Source: DASTDH01 sp035601575 (GTDB lineage Bacteria > Verrucomicrobiota > Verrucomicrobiia > Chthoniobacterales > JAFAMB01). From it: a DNA stretch of 64,000 nt. The notes below the pieces were generated by a model. It saw nothing but the letters and a program-made list of their open reading frames with translations. It did not search any database and had not been told where the DNA came from. Positions 8,763 to 18,185 of this stretch are shown piece after piece; the stretch's first letter is position 1, and every line of letters begins with the position of its first letter. The DNA is taken from assembly GCA_035601575.1 (NCBI GenBank), contig DATNNZ010000323.1:9200-73199 (forward strand), read 5' to 3'. A program made the translations under genes and the position numbers.

Positions 8763-9854
8763 ATGACAAAGAAGTCGTTCGTAATTCTAATTCTCATCTT
8801 ATTAACCGGTGGGATCGTCGGCTATGGCTTGATCAAAAAAACCGCAAAGAACGCTTCGGAATCGGGAGAAGCTCAGGGAACGGCAGCCGAGGAGTCCAAG
8901 CCGGTTGCCCAGGTTGAAACTGCTGCTGTCGAACACAAATCAATTTCTCAGACTCTCACCGCGTATGGAGGAGTGGTCGCTGCTCCCGGCAAAACTCATT
9001 TCATTGCGGTCTCTTTTGAAAGCCGCGTCAAACATGTTCTGGTCAGTGCGGGTCAAGTCGTAAACAAAGGAGATGCTTTGCTGGAGGTTGAGGGAACCGC
9101 CGCAAGTCTCCTTCAGCTGCAACAGGCAGAAAGCACCGAGGAAGAAACGCACAAGGAACTCGAACAAACGAAGCGACGTTTTGACATGAAATTGGCTACC
9201 AATCAGGAACTCAACCAGGCACAGAAAGCTGCAGCAGACGCAGATTTGCTGTTGAACAGCCTTCGCCAGCAAGGGGTTGGTTCTGCCGGTAAGATTCACT
9301 CCGATACCGGTGGAGTCGTTGCCAAGGTGGATGTCGAAGATGGACAAGTCGCCGCTAGCGGAACTCCGCTCATTGAGATCGTTGCCAGCGAAGATATCGA
9401 AGTGAAGCTGGGCACAGAACCGGAAGACGTCGCGAAAATCGCGCCGGGCCAAAAAGTCGGTATCTCCCTGGTGAACGATCCGGGATCCCCGGCCATTGAG
9501 GGAACGGTCCGTCTCGTAACTCAGCGAGTTAATCCGGCCGATCGCCTGGTTGACGTGTTCGTATCCCCAACGCCGGGAACTCGACTGCTGCTAGCGGCCT
9601 ATGTTCGCGGCGAGATTGCCATCGCTTCTCGCGAAACGTTGGTCGTGCCCCGAGAAGCTGTTTTACCCAATGAGTCCGATTTTACACTCTACTTGGTTCA
9701 TGACGATCGAGCGGTCGAAAAGAAGGTCAAGCTCGGGTTAGAAACTGTCTCGGAAGTCGAGGTCATCGATTCCAGTCTTAAAGAGGGAGATCGCGTCGTC
9801 ACCGTCGGAAATCGCGAACTAACCGACGGGATGGAGATCAAAGAATCAAAATGA
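8763..9854 (+). CDS. RND efflux periplasmic adaptor (membrane fusion protein)
   Basis: 363 residues. An N-terminal membrane anchor (about 5-25) is followed by a lipoyl-like hairpin (KHVLVSAGQVVNKGDALLEV), a short coiled coil rich in Glu and Gln, a second half-lipoyl (GVVAKVDVEDGQV) and a beta-barrel. It links the inner-membrane pump to the TolC-like channel. Its stop codon overlaps the pump start (ATGA), so the two are translationally coupled. No His- or Met-rich metal-binding extension is visible. Confidence 0.9.
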   Translation: MTKKSFVILILILLTGGIVGYGLIKKTAKNASESGEAQGTAAEESKPVAQVETAAVEHKSISQTLTAYGGVVAAPGKTHFIAVSFESRVKHVLVSAGQVVNKGDALLEVEGTAASLLQLQQAESTEEETHKELEQTKRRFDMKLATNQELNQAQKAAADADLLLNSLRQQGVGSAGKIHSDTGGVVAKVDVEDGQVAASGTPLIEIVASEDIEVKLGTEPEDVAKIAPGQKVGISLVNDPGSPAIEGTVRLVTQRVNPADRLVDVFVSPTPGTRLLLAAYVRGEIAIASRETLVVPREAVLPNESDFTLYLVHDDRAVEKKVKLGLETVSEVEVIDSSLKEGDRVVTVGNRELTDGMEIKESK

Positions 9855-12800
9855 ATTTTACCGATTGGACCTTTCGCCATCCCCGTTTTCTGCTGTCGCT
9901 GCTTGCCGTATTGGCGATAGCAGGCGCCACTTGTGCTATTTGGTTGCCGGTCGCACTTTTTCCTCAAGTCAGTTTTCCTCGAATTCGAATCAATTTGGAT
10001 GCGGGGGACCGCCCAGCTGAGCGGATGGCCATCGAAGTAACCACTCCGGTGGAAAATTCGGTTCGTTCGATTCCGGGCGTCCGAACACTGCGATCCACGA
10101 CCAGTCGAGGAAGCGCGGAGATCTCGATCAATTTCGATTGGGGCCAAGATATGATCACCGCTCTACTCCAAGTAGAATCGCAGGTGAATAAAGTATTACC
10201 GACGCTCCCAACTGGAACGACCTTCAACGTGATTCGAATGGATCCAACCGTATTCCCGGTAATTGCCTACAGCATTACTTCGGATACCCATTCACTCACC
10301 GAACTACGAGATTTGGCTCAATACGGTCTTCGACCTGCTCTGGCGACTGTGCCAGGCGTGTCTCAGATCGGGGTGCAAGGCGGGAAAGTAGAGGAATACG
10401 AAGTCGTTCTTAGCCTGCCCAAGCTCCAGTCTTTTGGATTGAGTTTCAATGATGTGGCCAATGCGCTGACGGCTGCTAATGTGCTCGTAGCCACCGGTCG
10501 AGTCGAACAATATGGGAAACTTTATCTGGTTATATCAGATACGCGGTTTCAGACCTTTGCTGATATAGGTAAGACGATTCTTAAGTCCGGTCCGGACGGA
10601 ACGGTTTTGTTGACCGATGTCGCCACGATCCAATCATCCAGCGAGCCGCAATGGATCCGGGTCACAGCGGATGGCCATGATGCTGTCGTTTTTCAGGTCT
10701 ACCAGCAGCCCGGCGGCAACACCGTTCAGATCGCACAAGGAATCAAAGCCAAGTTGCAGGCCTTGCAAAAGCAGATCCCAGCGGGCGTGCGAATTGCTAG
10801 CTGGTATGATCAAAGCAATTTGATTCTCGGCGCCACCAATAGCGCACGAGATTGTGTCTTCATCGGAGTCGGTCTGGCTGCTGGAGTCCTGTTTTTGTTT
10901 CTTCGAAGCTGGAAGATAACCCTTTTCGCCGCGATTGCTGTACCGTCCGTCCTATTAGCAACCGTACTTCTCCTCTACGTCTTTAAAATGAGTTTTAATA
11001 TCATGACGCTGGGCGGACTAGCTGCAGCAGTTGGACTCATTATCGACGACACGATTGTGATGGCCGAGCACATTGTGCGGCGGGTCCGTCAACAGCGGAG
11101 TGGCGCTCCAAGAGAAGCCGTTGTCACGGCGGCAGCTGAATTTACTCGTCCACTGGCCGGTTCCTCGGCCGCCACCATTATCATATTCGCACCCCTTGCC
11201 TTTCTGTCCGGAGTAACCGGAGCCTTTTTCCAAGCGCTATCACTGACGATGGCGGCCAGCCTGGTCATCTCCTTCTTCGTTGCTTGGATCGCGCTGCCGA
11301 TTATTTCGACTCGTCTACTCACTAGACGTGACGCAGATCTTAACGACGGTGGCAAGGTAACTCAGAGCATTCATCGAGTGTACCAAAGGTGGATGCGCTC
11401 TCTATTGCGAGCACCCATTTTGATTGTCTTTGTCCTGGTGCCTCTCGTCATCGCTGGATATTACGCTTTCTCCAACGTCCAGTCAGGCTTCATGCCAGTA
11501 ATGGATGAGGGAGGATTCATTATCGACTATCGCACGCCGCCTGGAACATCGTTGACCGAAACGGATCGCCTCATGCGTCAAGTCGAGGCAATCGTCCGGA
11601 AAATTCCCGAGGTCCAGACCTATTCGCGACGCACCGGGCTCGGGCTAGGAGGCGATCTGAACGAAGCTAATCAGGGCGATTTCTTTGTGCGGCTTAAATC
11701 TGGTCCCAGACGAGGTATTGAGCAGATTATGGACGATCTGCGTACGCAAGTAGAACACAACGTGCCGGGAATTCAGATTGAAACCGCACAATTAATGGAA
11801 GATCTGATCGGCGATCTCACGAGCGTACCACAGCCGGTAGAAATCAAATTATTCTCCGATGACGAAGGGGTTCTCCAGAAATTGGCGCCGCAGGTCGCCG
11901 AAGCGATCAGCACAGTGCCAGGGATCGTCGAAGTAAAAAACGGAATCACGCCGGCTGGCGATGCTCTCGAGATCCGCGTCGACCGAGTGAAAGCCGCATT
12001 GGAGGGTGTTGATGCTGATTCCATAACCAAGACTTTGGATGGTTATCTATCGGGCGCAATAACAACAAAAATACTGCATGGCCCGAAACTAGTCTCCGTT
12101 CGCCTTTGGACACCAAAGAATGATCGAGCGACCGATCGAGATTTAGCCAATTTGCTTTTGCCGGCTCCAGACGGCCATCTGTTTCCACTTCGACGAGTTG
12201 CCACTTTCGAAACGGTTTCCGGCCAGCCGCAGATCACTCGGGAAGATTCCCGCCGAATGATTGCGGTGACGGCGCGAATCAGTGGGCGTGATCTAGGTTC
12301 CACCGTGCATGACGCGCAGCGAGTGCTTGATAAACCGGGGCTGCTGCCGGCTAACGTACCCTACACGCTGGGAGGCTTATACGAACAACAGCAGATCGCT
12401 TTCCAGGGACTAACCGTCATCTTGATCGCGGCGATTGTGTTAGTCCTTTTGCTGCTTCTGTTTCTTTACGAGAACTACAGCGTGGCAATCGCGATGCTGG
12501 CCACAACCTTACTTGCGGTCGCTGGCGTTTACATCGGTCTCTGGGCAACCGGTACCGAGATCAATATTACCTCGCGAATGGGCATGACGATGATCGTTGG
12601 CATCGTTACTGAAGTCGCGATCTTTTATTATTCGGAGTTTCAGGAAATTGGGGAACGCGATAATCGATTTATCGTCGCGGGTATTAACCGAATGCGTCCG
12701 ATCGCAATGACGACATTTGCCGCGATCCTCGCTCTGCTCCCTTTAGCCTTGGGCCTCGGAGAAGGATCTGCGATGCTGAAACCACTGGCGATCGCGATTA

Positions 12801-12931
12801 TTTCAGGCCTGGTGTTTCAGCTTCCTTTAGTGCTCATCGTTTTCCCGTGTCTGCTAGCGCTCTTCCGGCGCGATCCGACCGGCAAACAATTGAAAGTCCG
12901 CGCCCACCCGCTTCCGGTTACAGCTGGCTAG
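9851..12931 (+). CDS. RND-family efflux pump permease
   Basis: 1026 residues with the duplicated RND fold: twelve membrane segments and two large periplasmic loops. The TM4 proton-relay motif is GLIIDDTIVMAEH, with the Asp-Asp pair of AcrB-type drug pumps. In TM10 the residue aligned with AcrB Lys940 is a Glu (IVGIVTEVAIF), as in CusA-type metal pumps. The pump should use proton flow to drive export through the adaptor and TolC-like proteins encoded upstream. The two-component genes that follow, 46 bases downstream, suggest stress-induced expression, as in cusRS-cusCBA. Substrate class (drug or metal) is unresolved. Confidence 0.9.
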   Translation: MNFTDWTFRHPRFLLSLLAVLAIAGATCAIWLPVALFPQVSFPRIRINLDAGDRPAERMAIEVTTPVENSVRSIPGVRTLRSTTSRGSAEISINFDWGQDMITALLQVESQVNKVLPTLPTGTTFNVIRMDPTVFPVIAYSITSDTHSLTELRDLAQYGLRPALATVPGVSQIGVQGGKVEEYEVVLSLPKLQSFGLSFNDVANALTAANVLVATGRVEQYGKLYLVISDTRFQTFADIGKTILKSGPDGTVLLTDVATIQSSSEPQWIRVTADGHDAVVFQVYQQPGGNTVQIAQGIKAKLQALQKQIPAGVRIASWYDQSNLILGATNSARDCVFIGVGLAAGVLFLFLRSWKITLFAAIAVPSVLLATVLLLYVFKMSFNIMTLGGLAAAVGLIIDDTIVMAEHIVRRVRQQRSGAPREAVVTAAAEFTRPLAGSSAATIIIFAPLAFLSGVTGAFFQALSLTMAASLVISFFVAWIALPIISTRLLTRRDADLNDGGKVTQSIHRVYQRWMRSLLRAPILIVFVLVPLVIAGYYAFSNVQSGFMPVMDEGGFIIDYRTPPGTSLTETDRLMRQVEAIVRKIPEVQTYSRRTGLGLGGDLNEANQGDFFVRLKSGPRRGIEQIMDDLRTQVEHNVPGIQIETAQLMEDLIGDLTSVPQPVEIKLFSDDEGVLQKLAPQVAEAISTVPGIVEVKNGITPAGDALEIRVDRVKAALEGVDADSITKTLDGYLSGAITTKILHGPKLVSVRLWTPKNDRATDRDLANLLLPAPDGHLFPLRRVATFETVSGQPQITREDSRRMIAVTARISGRDLGSTVHDAQRVLDKPGLLPANVPYTLGGLYEQQQIAFQGLTVILIAAIVLVLLLLLFLYENYSVAIAMLATTLLAVAGVYIGLWATGTEINITSRMGMTMIVGIVTEVAIFYYSEFQEIGERDNRFIVAGINRMRPIAMTTFAAILALLPLALGLGEGSAMLKPLAIAIISGLVFQLPLVLIVFPCLLALFRRDPTGKQLKVRAHPLPVTAG

Positions 12932-12977
12932 CAAATAACTCCAAAGCAAACCTCAATAAAATCGGTCGGCGATCCAA

Positions 12978-13652
12978 ATGAGAATCTTAGTCGTAGAGGA
13001 TGAAAAGAAGATCGCGCTCTTCGTACAAAAAGGGCTGAAGGAATGCGGCTTCGTAGTGGATGTTTTGTACCGGGGTGATGAAGCTTTGGACGTCATTCTC
13101 ACCCACCATTTCGATGCCGTTGTCCTGGATATCATGCTTCCTGGGCAAGACGGTCTTCGAGTCCTTCGAACGCTTCGCGAGAATTCGAATTTCGTGCCGA
13201 TCCTGCTGTTGACTGCCAGAGGAGATGTTTCGGAGAAAGTTGAGGGCCTGAATCTCGGAGCTGACGATTACCTGGCGAAGCCATTTTCTATCGAAGAGCT
13301 CGCCGCTCGCCTGCGTGCGGTCGCACGCCGGAGATCAGGAGAACAGTTTGCGCGCTATCGAGTAAAGAACCTGGTGCTCGATCCGGCCACCCGAATGATC
13401 CGCCGCGGAGAACGACGAATCGAACTTACCAGCCGAGAGTTTGCCTTGCTGGAGTGCTTAATGCGATCACCGAACCGGGTTTTCACTCGCACCCAGCTTA
13501 GCCAGCAGGTCTGGGAGTACGCATTTTGTGCGGATAGTAATTTGGTTGACGTTTACGTCCAAAGGCTGCGACGGAAGATCGATGACGGCGAGCCCGAAAA
13601 ACTCATCCAGACCGTCCGCGGCGCCGGATATCGAATCGGAGAAGGTGAGTGA
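12978..13652 (+). CDS. OmpR/PhoB-family response regulator
   Basis: 224 residues. Receiver domain 1-115 with phosphoacceptor Asp51 (VVLDIMLPGQDG), the acidic pair near the N-terminus and Lys in LAKPF. The C-terminal winged helix (about 125-222) has the usual LTSREFALLECLMR and VDVYVQRLRRKID motifs. It ends in a GTGA overlap with the histidine kinase gene, its evident partner. It probably controls the efflux operon just upstream; a binding site is not visible to me. Confidence 0.95.
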   Translation: MRILVVEDEKKIALFVQKGLKECGFVVDVLYRGDEALDVILTHHFDAVVLDIMLPGQDGLRVLRTLRENSNFVPILLLTARGDVSEKVEGLNLGADDYLAKPFSIEELAARLRAVARRRSGEQFARYRVKNLVLDPATRMIRRGERRIELTSREFALLECLMRSPNRVFTRTQLSQQVWEYAFCADSNLVDVYVQRLRRKIDDGEPEKLIQTVRGAGYRIGEGE

Positions 13653-14779
13653 AGCGTTGGCCATTGAGAAGCCGGTTGGCGTTGTGGACCGCCGTCTTGC
13701 TAACGATTGAGCTAGCAATCTTTGGGATCGCGTCGGGGTGGGTCATCTTTTATAGCCAAATTGAAGCATTCCGAGAAATTGCCGGGCAACACAAGGCACG
13801 AAACTCGGTCCATAAAGAGACTCGAGAACTGATATTGAGACTGGTTGTGGCAGATTTTACTGCGCTGCCCTTGGCAGTCATCGTGGCCGCTTTCGGCGTT
13901 TGGTGGACGACCGGGAAAGCGCTCAAGCCATTGCAAGATATAGCGGATGCAGCCGAGCGAATTCACGCAAAAGCGTTGCGCACCCGTATACCGAATACGC
14001 CGGCGCACGACGAGATTGAACGTCTGGTATCTGTGCTGAATAACACTTTTGATCGCTTGGAACGCAGTTTTGTCCAGGCAACCCGATTTTCCAGCGAAGC
14101 TTCTCATGAGCTGAAGACACCGTTGACTATCATGCGCGGTGAAATTGAATCAGCTTTGTCTAACGATTCGATTGATCCGCACAACGAGAAGCTGCTTGAG
14201 AGTCTTCTAGAACAGACTCATCGTCTATCGGCCATTGTCGAAAACCTGCTCTTACTCTCACGGGCTGACGCCGGTGCCCTCAATCTTCGAAAGAAAGCGG
14301 TCGATTTTTCAGGACTTTGTCAGGAACTAGCCGCTGACGCCGAGATACTGGCGCTGCGACGCAACATAGATCTTTCTTCGACGATCGAAAATGAGGTTCA
14401 AATACAAGCCGATGAATGGTATCTGCGAAGGCTCTTGCTCAATCTTTTAGACAACGCCATCAAGTACAACATCCATTCCGGAAGAGTCGAAATCCACCTG
14501 ACGAAATCAGGATATCTCGCTTCGTTCCGAATCGCGAACACGGGCCCGGAAATTTCGGAAGAACATCAAATTCGAATTTTTGAACGATTTTATCGGACCG
14601 AAGCTAGTCGAGCTTCCGAGGTGGTCGGTTCCGGCTTAGGATTGAGTATTTGTCGAGAAATCGCACTCGCACATCAAGGCCAGATCTGGATGGAAAGAAC
14701 TCGACCAGGTTGGACAGTGTTTGTCGTCAACCTTCCTCTCGCTAATCCGCAACGTGAGTTGACCGCCAATCCGGTGTGA
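13649..14779 (+). CDS. Sensor histidine kinase
   Basis: 376 residues from GTG 13649. Two membrane segments bracket a short periplasmic stretch of about 40 residues; then come a HAMP-like region, a HisKA domain with His153 in SHELKTPL, and an HATPase domain (NLLDNAIKY N box; GSGLGLSICREIA G box). The small sensor loop is like that of CusS/QseC-type kinases. It forms a two-component pair with the preceding regulator and should phosphorylate its Asp51. Confidence 0.93.
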   Translation: MKRWPLRSRLALWTAVLLTIELAIFGIASGWVIFYSQIEAFREIAGQHKARNSVHKETRELILRLVVADFTALPLAVIVAAFGVWWTTGKALKPLQDIADAAERIHAKALRTRIPNTPAHDEIERLVSVLNNTFDRLERSFVQATRFSSEASHELKTPLTIMRGEIESALSNDSIDPHNEKLLESLLEQTHRLSAIVENLLLLSRADAGALNLRKKAVDFSGLCQELAADAEILALRRNIDLSSTIENEVQIQADEWYLRRLLLNLLDNAIKYNIHSGRVEIHLTKSGYLASFRIANTGPEISEEHQIRIFERFYRTEASRASEVVGSGLGLSICREIALAHQGQIWMERTRPGWTVFVVNLPLANPQRELTANPV

Positions 14780-15148
14780 TTCTGGCGATATGTTGCATCG
14801 GTAAACCTTGCACGCTAGAAGCCAGCCACCGACGACATCGTTCGATAGTAACCTACGCTCAGCGGCTGGTCCGAAGCTCACAGTCCGGCATTAAACCGCG
14901 TCGCCTTATTCGCGCGCGCTAAAAGAAAGCTGTTGAGGTCTCTCGGCGTTCAAACATTGCATGACGGGGTCAAGGCTGGGACATGGCTCAAACCCGGCGC
15001 ATGGGATGCAAAACAAAACAGCGCATCGACCAAGGCGCCGAGGCCACCTACCCAACCTTCGGCGCGCCCTAGTTTTGAGGTTATGCATGCCCGAAACGTG
15101 GCCGCGACGTAGGCTTCGCGGAGTCGGGTTTTCGCCCTACCGTAACCT
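14780..15148. repeat. Intergenic region with REP-like repeat copy
   Basis: About 370 bases without a gene. From about 14982 to 15142 it holds one copy of the dispersed repeat of this window: TGGCTCAAACCCGGCGCAT, then GCGCCGAGGCCACCTA, and near the end GCCGCGACGTAG with TTCGCCCTACCG. The same blocks recur around 25.9, 26.5, 26.6, 46.4 and 58.4 kb. Short frames inside are repeat-derived and not credible genes. Confidence 0.6.
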
Positions 15149-16153
15149 TTACTGCTGCACCAACGCCATCATGTCCGGCGCATAGCGTTCCCCGGCAATA
15201 GCAAATTCTCGAAGGCGAGCGTTTGTCTCCTTCAGATCATCTTCAGTGAGCTGCACCGCCAATGCTCCCATGTTGTCTTCCAGATAGCGAACCCGCTTTG
15301 TGCCAGGAATCGGAATCATATCGTTCCCCTGAGCCAACACCCAAGCCAACGCAAACTGTGCGGGTGTGCAACTCTTCTTCGCTGCCAGTGCTTTTACCGC
15401 GTCAGCCAATTTGATATTTTTCTGCAACGCCTCTTCAGCGAAACGCGGGTTGGTCCGCCGCCAGTCAGTCGGATCAAGATCCGATACTTTTTGGATCGCT
15501 CCGGTCAAGAACCCGCGACCCAACGGACTGTACGGCACAAAAACAATCCCAAGTTCACGACAAGTCGCGAGTACGCCGTTTGTTTCCACTTCACGGGACC
15601 AAAGTGAATACTCGCTTTGCAACGCCGCGATCGGATGCACTTTGGCTGCGCGTCGTAAGGTTACCGGGTTAGCTTCCGACAATCCGAGCGCCCGTACCTT
15701 GCCCGCTGCTACCAGTTCCGCCATTGCCCCAACGGTATCTTCAATCGGTACATTGGGGTCAACGCGATGCTGATAAAAGAGATCTATTAAATCAATGCCG
15801 AGCCGGCCTAGACTCGCATCGCATGCGCGACGGACGTTGGCGGGCGAACTATCGGCCGTGCGGATCTGATTCTCATCGATTTTGAATCCGAACTTCGTCG
15901 CAACGACTACGCTGTCACGCGGAACGTCGCGGAGAAAACGTCCAAGCAATTCTTCGTTTTTGTAGGGCCCGTAGACTTCGGCCGTATCGAGGAAGTTGCC
16001 ACCGAGTTCAAAATACCGATGAAGGACGCGCAGAGATTCGGCTTCGTCGGTCGGCCCGTAGGCATGGGACATTCCCATACAGCCCAGTCCGAGCGCTGAG
16101 ACGGTGATACCGGAATGGCCGAGCGGACGGAAAGGAATAGATTTGTGTGCCAT
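15149..16153 (-). CDS. Aldo/keto reductase
   Basis: 334 residues from ATG 16153. A single aldo/keto reductase (beta/alpha)8 domain. The catalytic tetrad is present: Asp and Tyr in FLDTAEVYG, Lys in VATKFGF, His in FYQHRVD. The C-terminus has the NADPH-binding IPIPGTKRVRYLEDN segment. The MGMSHAYG N-terminal block is typical of the AKR13/YakC-type group. It should reduce aldehydes or ketones with NADPH; the substrate is not identifiable. The AraC gene upstream on the same strand could regulate it, though 650 bases separate them. Confidence 0.93.
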   Translation of the reverse strand: MAHKSIPFRPLGHSGITVSALGLGCMGMSHAYGPTDEAESLRVLHRYFELGGNFLDTAEVYGPYKNEELLGRFLRDVPRDSVVVATKFGFKIDENQIRTADSSPANVRRACDASLGRLGIDLIDLFYQHRVDPNVPIEDTVGAMAELVAAGKVRALGLSEANPVTLRRAAKVHPIAALQSEYSLWSREVETNGVLATCRELGIVFVPYSPLGRGFLTGAIQKVSDLDPTDWRRTNPRFAEEALQKNIKLADAVKALAAKKSCTPAQFALAWVLAQGNDMIPIPGTKRVRYLEDNMGALAVQLTEDDLKETNARLREFAIAGERYAPDMMALVQQ

Positions 16154-16801
16154 AACTTAATGTCAGGGTTTAAAGAACTTTACGTGTTTTGATTGGTTTT
16201 AGGTTGATGGAAAATGTCTGTCTGAATCGGGTGAAAATAAGGATTCATTTTTAAAAAAACGACGTCTTCTGATTACTTGCCGATGCGACCGGTAGTTCAG
16301 CGATCTTCAGCGATTGAAAAGCGAAACATAGGCAGCATACAGGCTCGGTAGTTCCGGCCGTTCGCCTGTCCCCCCTGCTCGTGCCGCCGGGTTGAATCCC
16401 CAGACCGCGGAAAAGATTAAGGTCGCCACCTTGAACAAGAAGTCTGTCTCACCTCTCGGTTCTGAGATTGTTCTCATGAGCTAAACCTACCGAGGAATGA
16501 AAGAACCATCTCTCGGGCTTTTGCTCACCCTGTCGGAGTTTTGCGCAAAAAATGGTCATTCTCGCCTGAAGCTCGAATGAATAACCGATAGCCAATAGCC
16601 GATTAAATTCAGGGCGCTGCGCTGCCCGAAAACGAACAACCCGTGAAAACGGCGGATCCTAGGCTCGATTCCTCGGAGCGCGCTGGGTTACTTCCGGGCG
16701 TCGCACCTGTTCGACGCAGCCTATGTGTTAGGAGAACCTTCGCGAACTGGTTGGCAAAGTCGGAAGCGACGCCCCTCCGTCCCTGCGCATCACTCTATCG
16801 G
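16154..16801. other. Intergenic region with inverted repeat arms
   Basis: About 650 bases between aldo/keto reductase and AraC genes, with no convincing gene. It contains the left arm of an inverted repeat (16557-16603) whose mate (16797-16836) overlaps the 3' end of the AraC gene, and one copy (16682-16704) of a 23-bp direct repeat whose second copy (17799-17821) lies upstream of the AraC gene. The left arm can be read as PEARMNNR-stop, nearly the same as the AraC C-terminus PEARMNSR-stop. Confidence 0.55.
16557..16603 (+). repeat. Inverted repeat arm related to the AraC gene 3' end
   Basis: The segment matches the reverse complement of 16797-16836 with only a few mismatches and one small insertion. 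Both arms encode the same last residues (SPEARMN) before a stop and share a downstream CCGATAGCC motif. It may be a remnant of a second AraC gene copy or a palindromic mobile repeat captured at the gene end. Confidence 0.6.
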
Positions 16802-17731
16802 CTATCGGCTATTCATTCGAGCCTCAGGCGAGAATGGCCGATATTCGCTTGGAGAAATACCCACTTCTCGCCGGAAGATTTGCGCGAAATGGCTCGGGCT
16901 AGTGTAGCCTACATCGAGCCCGATCTCGATTACGCTCTTGTTTGTCTCTCTGAGTAGACGCCGAGCCTTCTCCATTCTTAAGTGAATGAAATATTGGGAA
17001 GGGGTCAGCCCGGTGGTCCTTTTGAAGAGGCGACTAAAATGGAATTCGCTCATGCCTGCTTCCCTGGCCAAACGGATCAGACTAAACTCCTCCTCCAGAT
17101 GGGCTGCCATTAGTTCGGTGGTCTTGCGCAGCTTAAATCCTGGTAGTCCTCCCTTGTATTCCCGGACATCCTTCGTTAGCTCCGTGTAGTTTCGTGCCAA
17201 GTGAACAGCCAGAGCTTGGGCGACTCCTTGCACAAACAGCCGACTAGCCGGACGACCGGATGAGACCTCTCCTCGCAGCCCTTCCAAGAGCGCAGCGAGA
17301 AACGTATCTCTGAAACCGGAAACATCCCGCAGATGTATTGTTTCCAGATTTTTTTCAAATGCCTCTTCGATCGCGCGGGTGAAGACTGGCAATCCCAGAT
17401 GAAGATGCATGGTGCCAAAAGGTTCTGGCCCAATCGCTTTCCGACGTAGCTCATAAGGAGAGTTGGAAGCAGTGAGGAAAAAATCTCCTGGTTCGACGCG
17501 AGTCTTGAGCCAAGGGCCGCCCAGTTCGCGTTCTTCGACCACCGCCGCTCCAGAGACGACCCACACGATGTGGGGTTCGGCAACGGCCGGAACGATGATG
17601 CTCTCCTCTACGGGGTACTCAGCATAGATCCGCACTAACAGGTCTTTCCACCCAGTGCTGGCGGCAACCAGTCTACCAGCGGCATACCGATCGAAAGCGT
17701 CTGCCGAGGTGCTTTCGGGAAGAGCCATCAT
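16802..17731 (-). CDS. AraC-family transcriptional regulator
   Basis: 309 residues. The N-terminal part (about 1-170) is a cupin-like sensing domain. The C-terminal part (about 205-295) has the two helix-turn-helix units of AraC: LIRLAREAGMSEFHFSRLFK and VIEIGLDVGYTSPSHFAQIF, with the GISPSEYR ending. The last eleven codons lie in an inverted repeat shared with 16557-16603. It reads towards the aldo/keto reductase gene, a plausible target; effector unknown. Confidence 0.92.
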   Translation of the reverse strand: MMALPESTSADAFDRYAAGRLVAASTGWKDLLVRIYAEYPVEESIIVPAVAEPHIVWVVSGAAVVEERELGGPWLKTRVEPGDFFLTASNSPYELRRKAIGPEPFGTMHLHLGLPVFTRAIEEAFEKNLETIHLRDVSGFRDTFLAALLEGLRGEVSSGRPASRLFVQGVAQALAVHLARNYTELTKDVREYKGGLPGFKLRKTTELMAAHLEEEFSLIRLAREAGMSEFHFSRLFKRTTGLTPSQYFIHLRMEKARRLLRETNKSVIEIGLDVGYTSPSHFAQIFRREVGISPSEYRPFSPEARMNSR

Positions 17732-18185
17732 AACCTACCTTTTAACCCCTTGTCGTTGTGGATTCAAATTAGCACAAGAAACGCTTTTCGGGCGAATCCT
17801 GGGTTGTTTCCGGGCGTCGCAAGCGACGCGCCCTCCGCGTCAGGTGGCCGCTCTCAACAATATTCCGAATTCCGCACTCCGGCATCGGCATTTCTCTGCG
17901 CAATCGTCAGGACGGATCGAGGCATCCACTGTCAGGAACATAACTTGCTCAGAAGAGCCTCATCGATGTGAGTGCGAAGTTCGGTTAGCTGCGCGTGCAG
18001 TGCGCCTAAATTTAGTTATCGATCGCGGAAAAACCTCCAGAAAAATTGCGCCGTTGGCCGCACCCGGAAGAATTGCCACTCGATCTGAGTGCCGAATTTC
18101 GTACCCGCGCCTGGGCCGTGAATACGCATCTTGAAAACAAGTGGTTTTCTGGAGCGAAATCTGCGCTAATCTCCGATTTCGTATC
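17732..18185. other. Intergenic region between divergent AraC and scpB genes
   Basis: About 450 bases with no credible gene. At 17812-17833 a GC-rich hairpin (GGGCGTCGC/GCGACGCGCCC) is visible; it overlaps the second copy of the 23-bp direct repeat (17799-17821; first copy 16682-16704). The rest shows no recognisable RNA or promoter pair. Confidence 0.4.

Noticed and set aside
14780..15148. tRNA-like or small RNA gene in the repeat region
   Set aside because: No cloverleaf with a TTC loop and acceptor stem could be built; the hairpins belong to the REP-like family.
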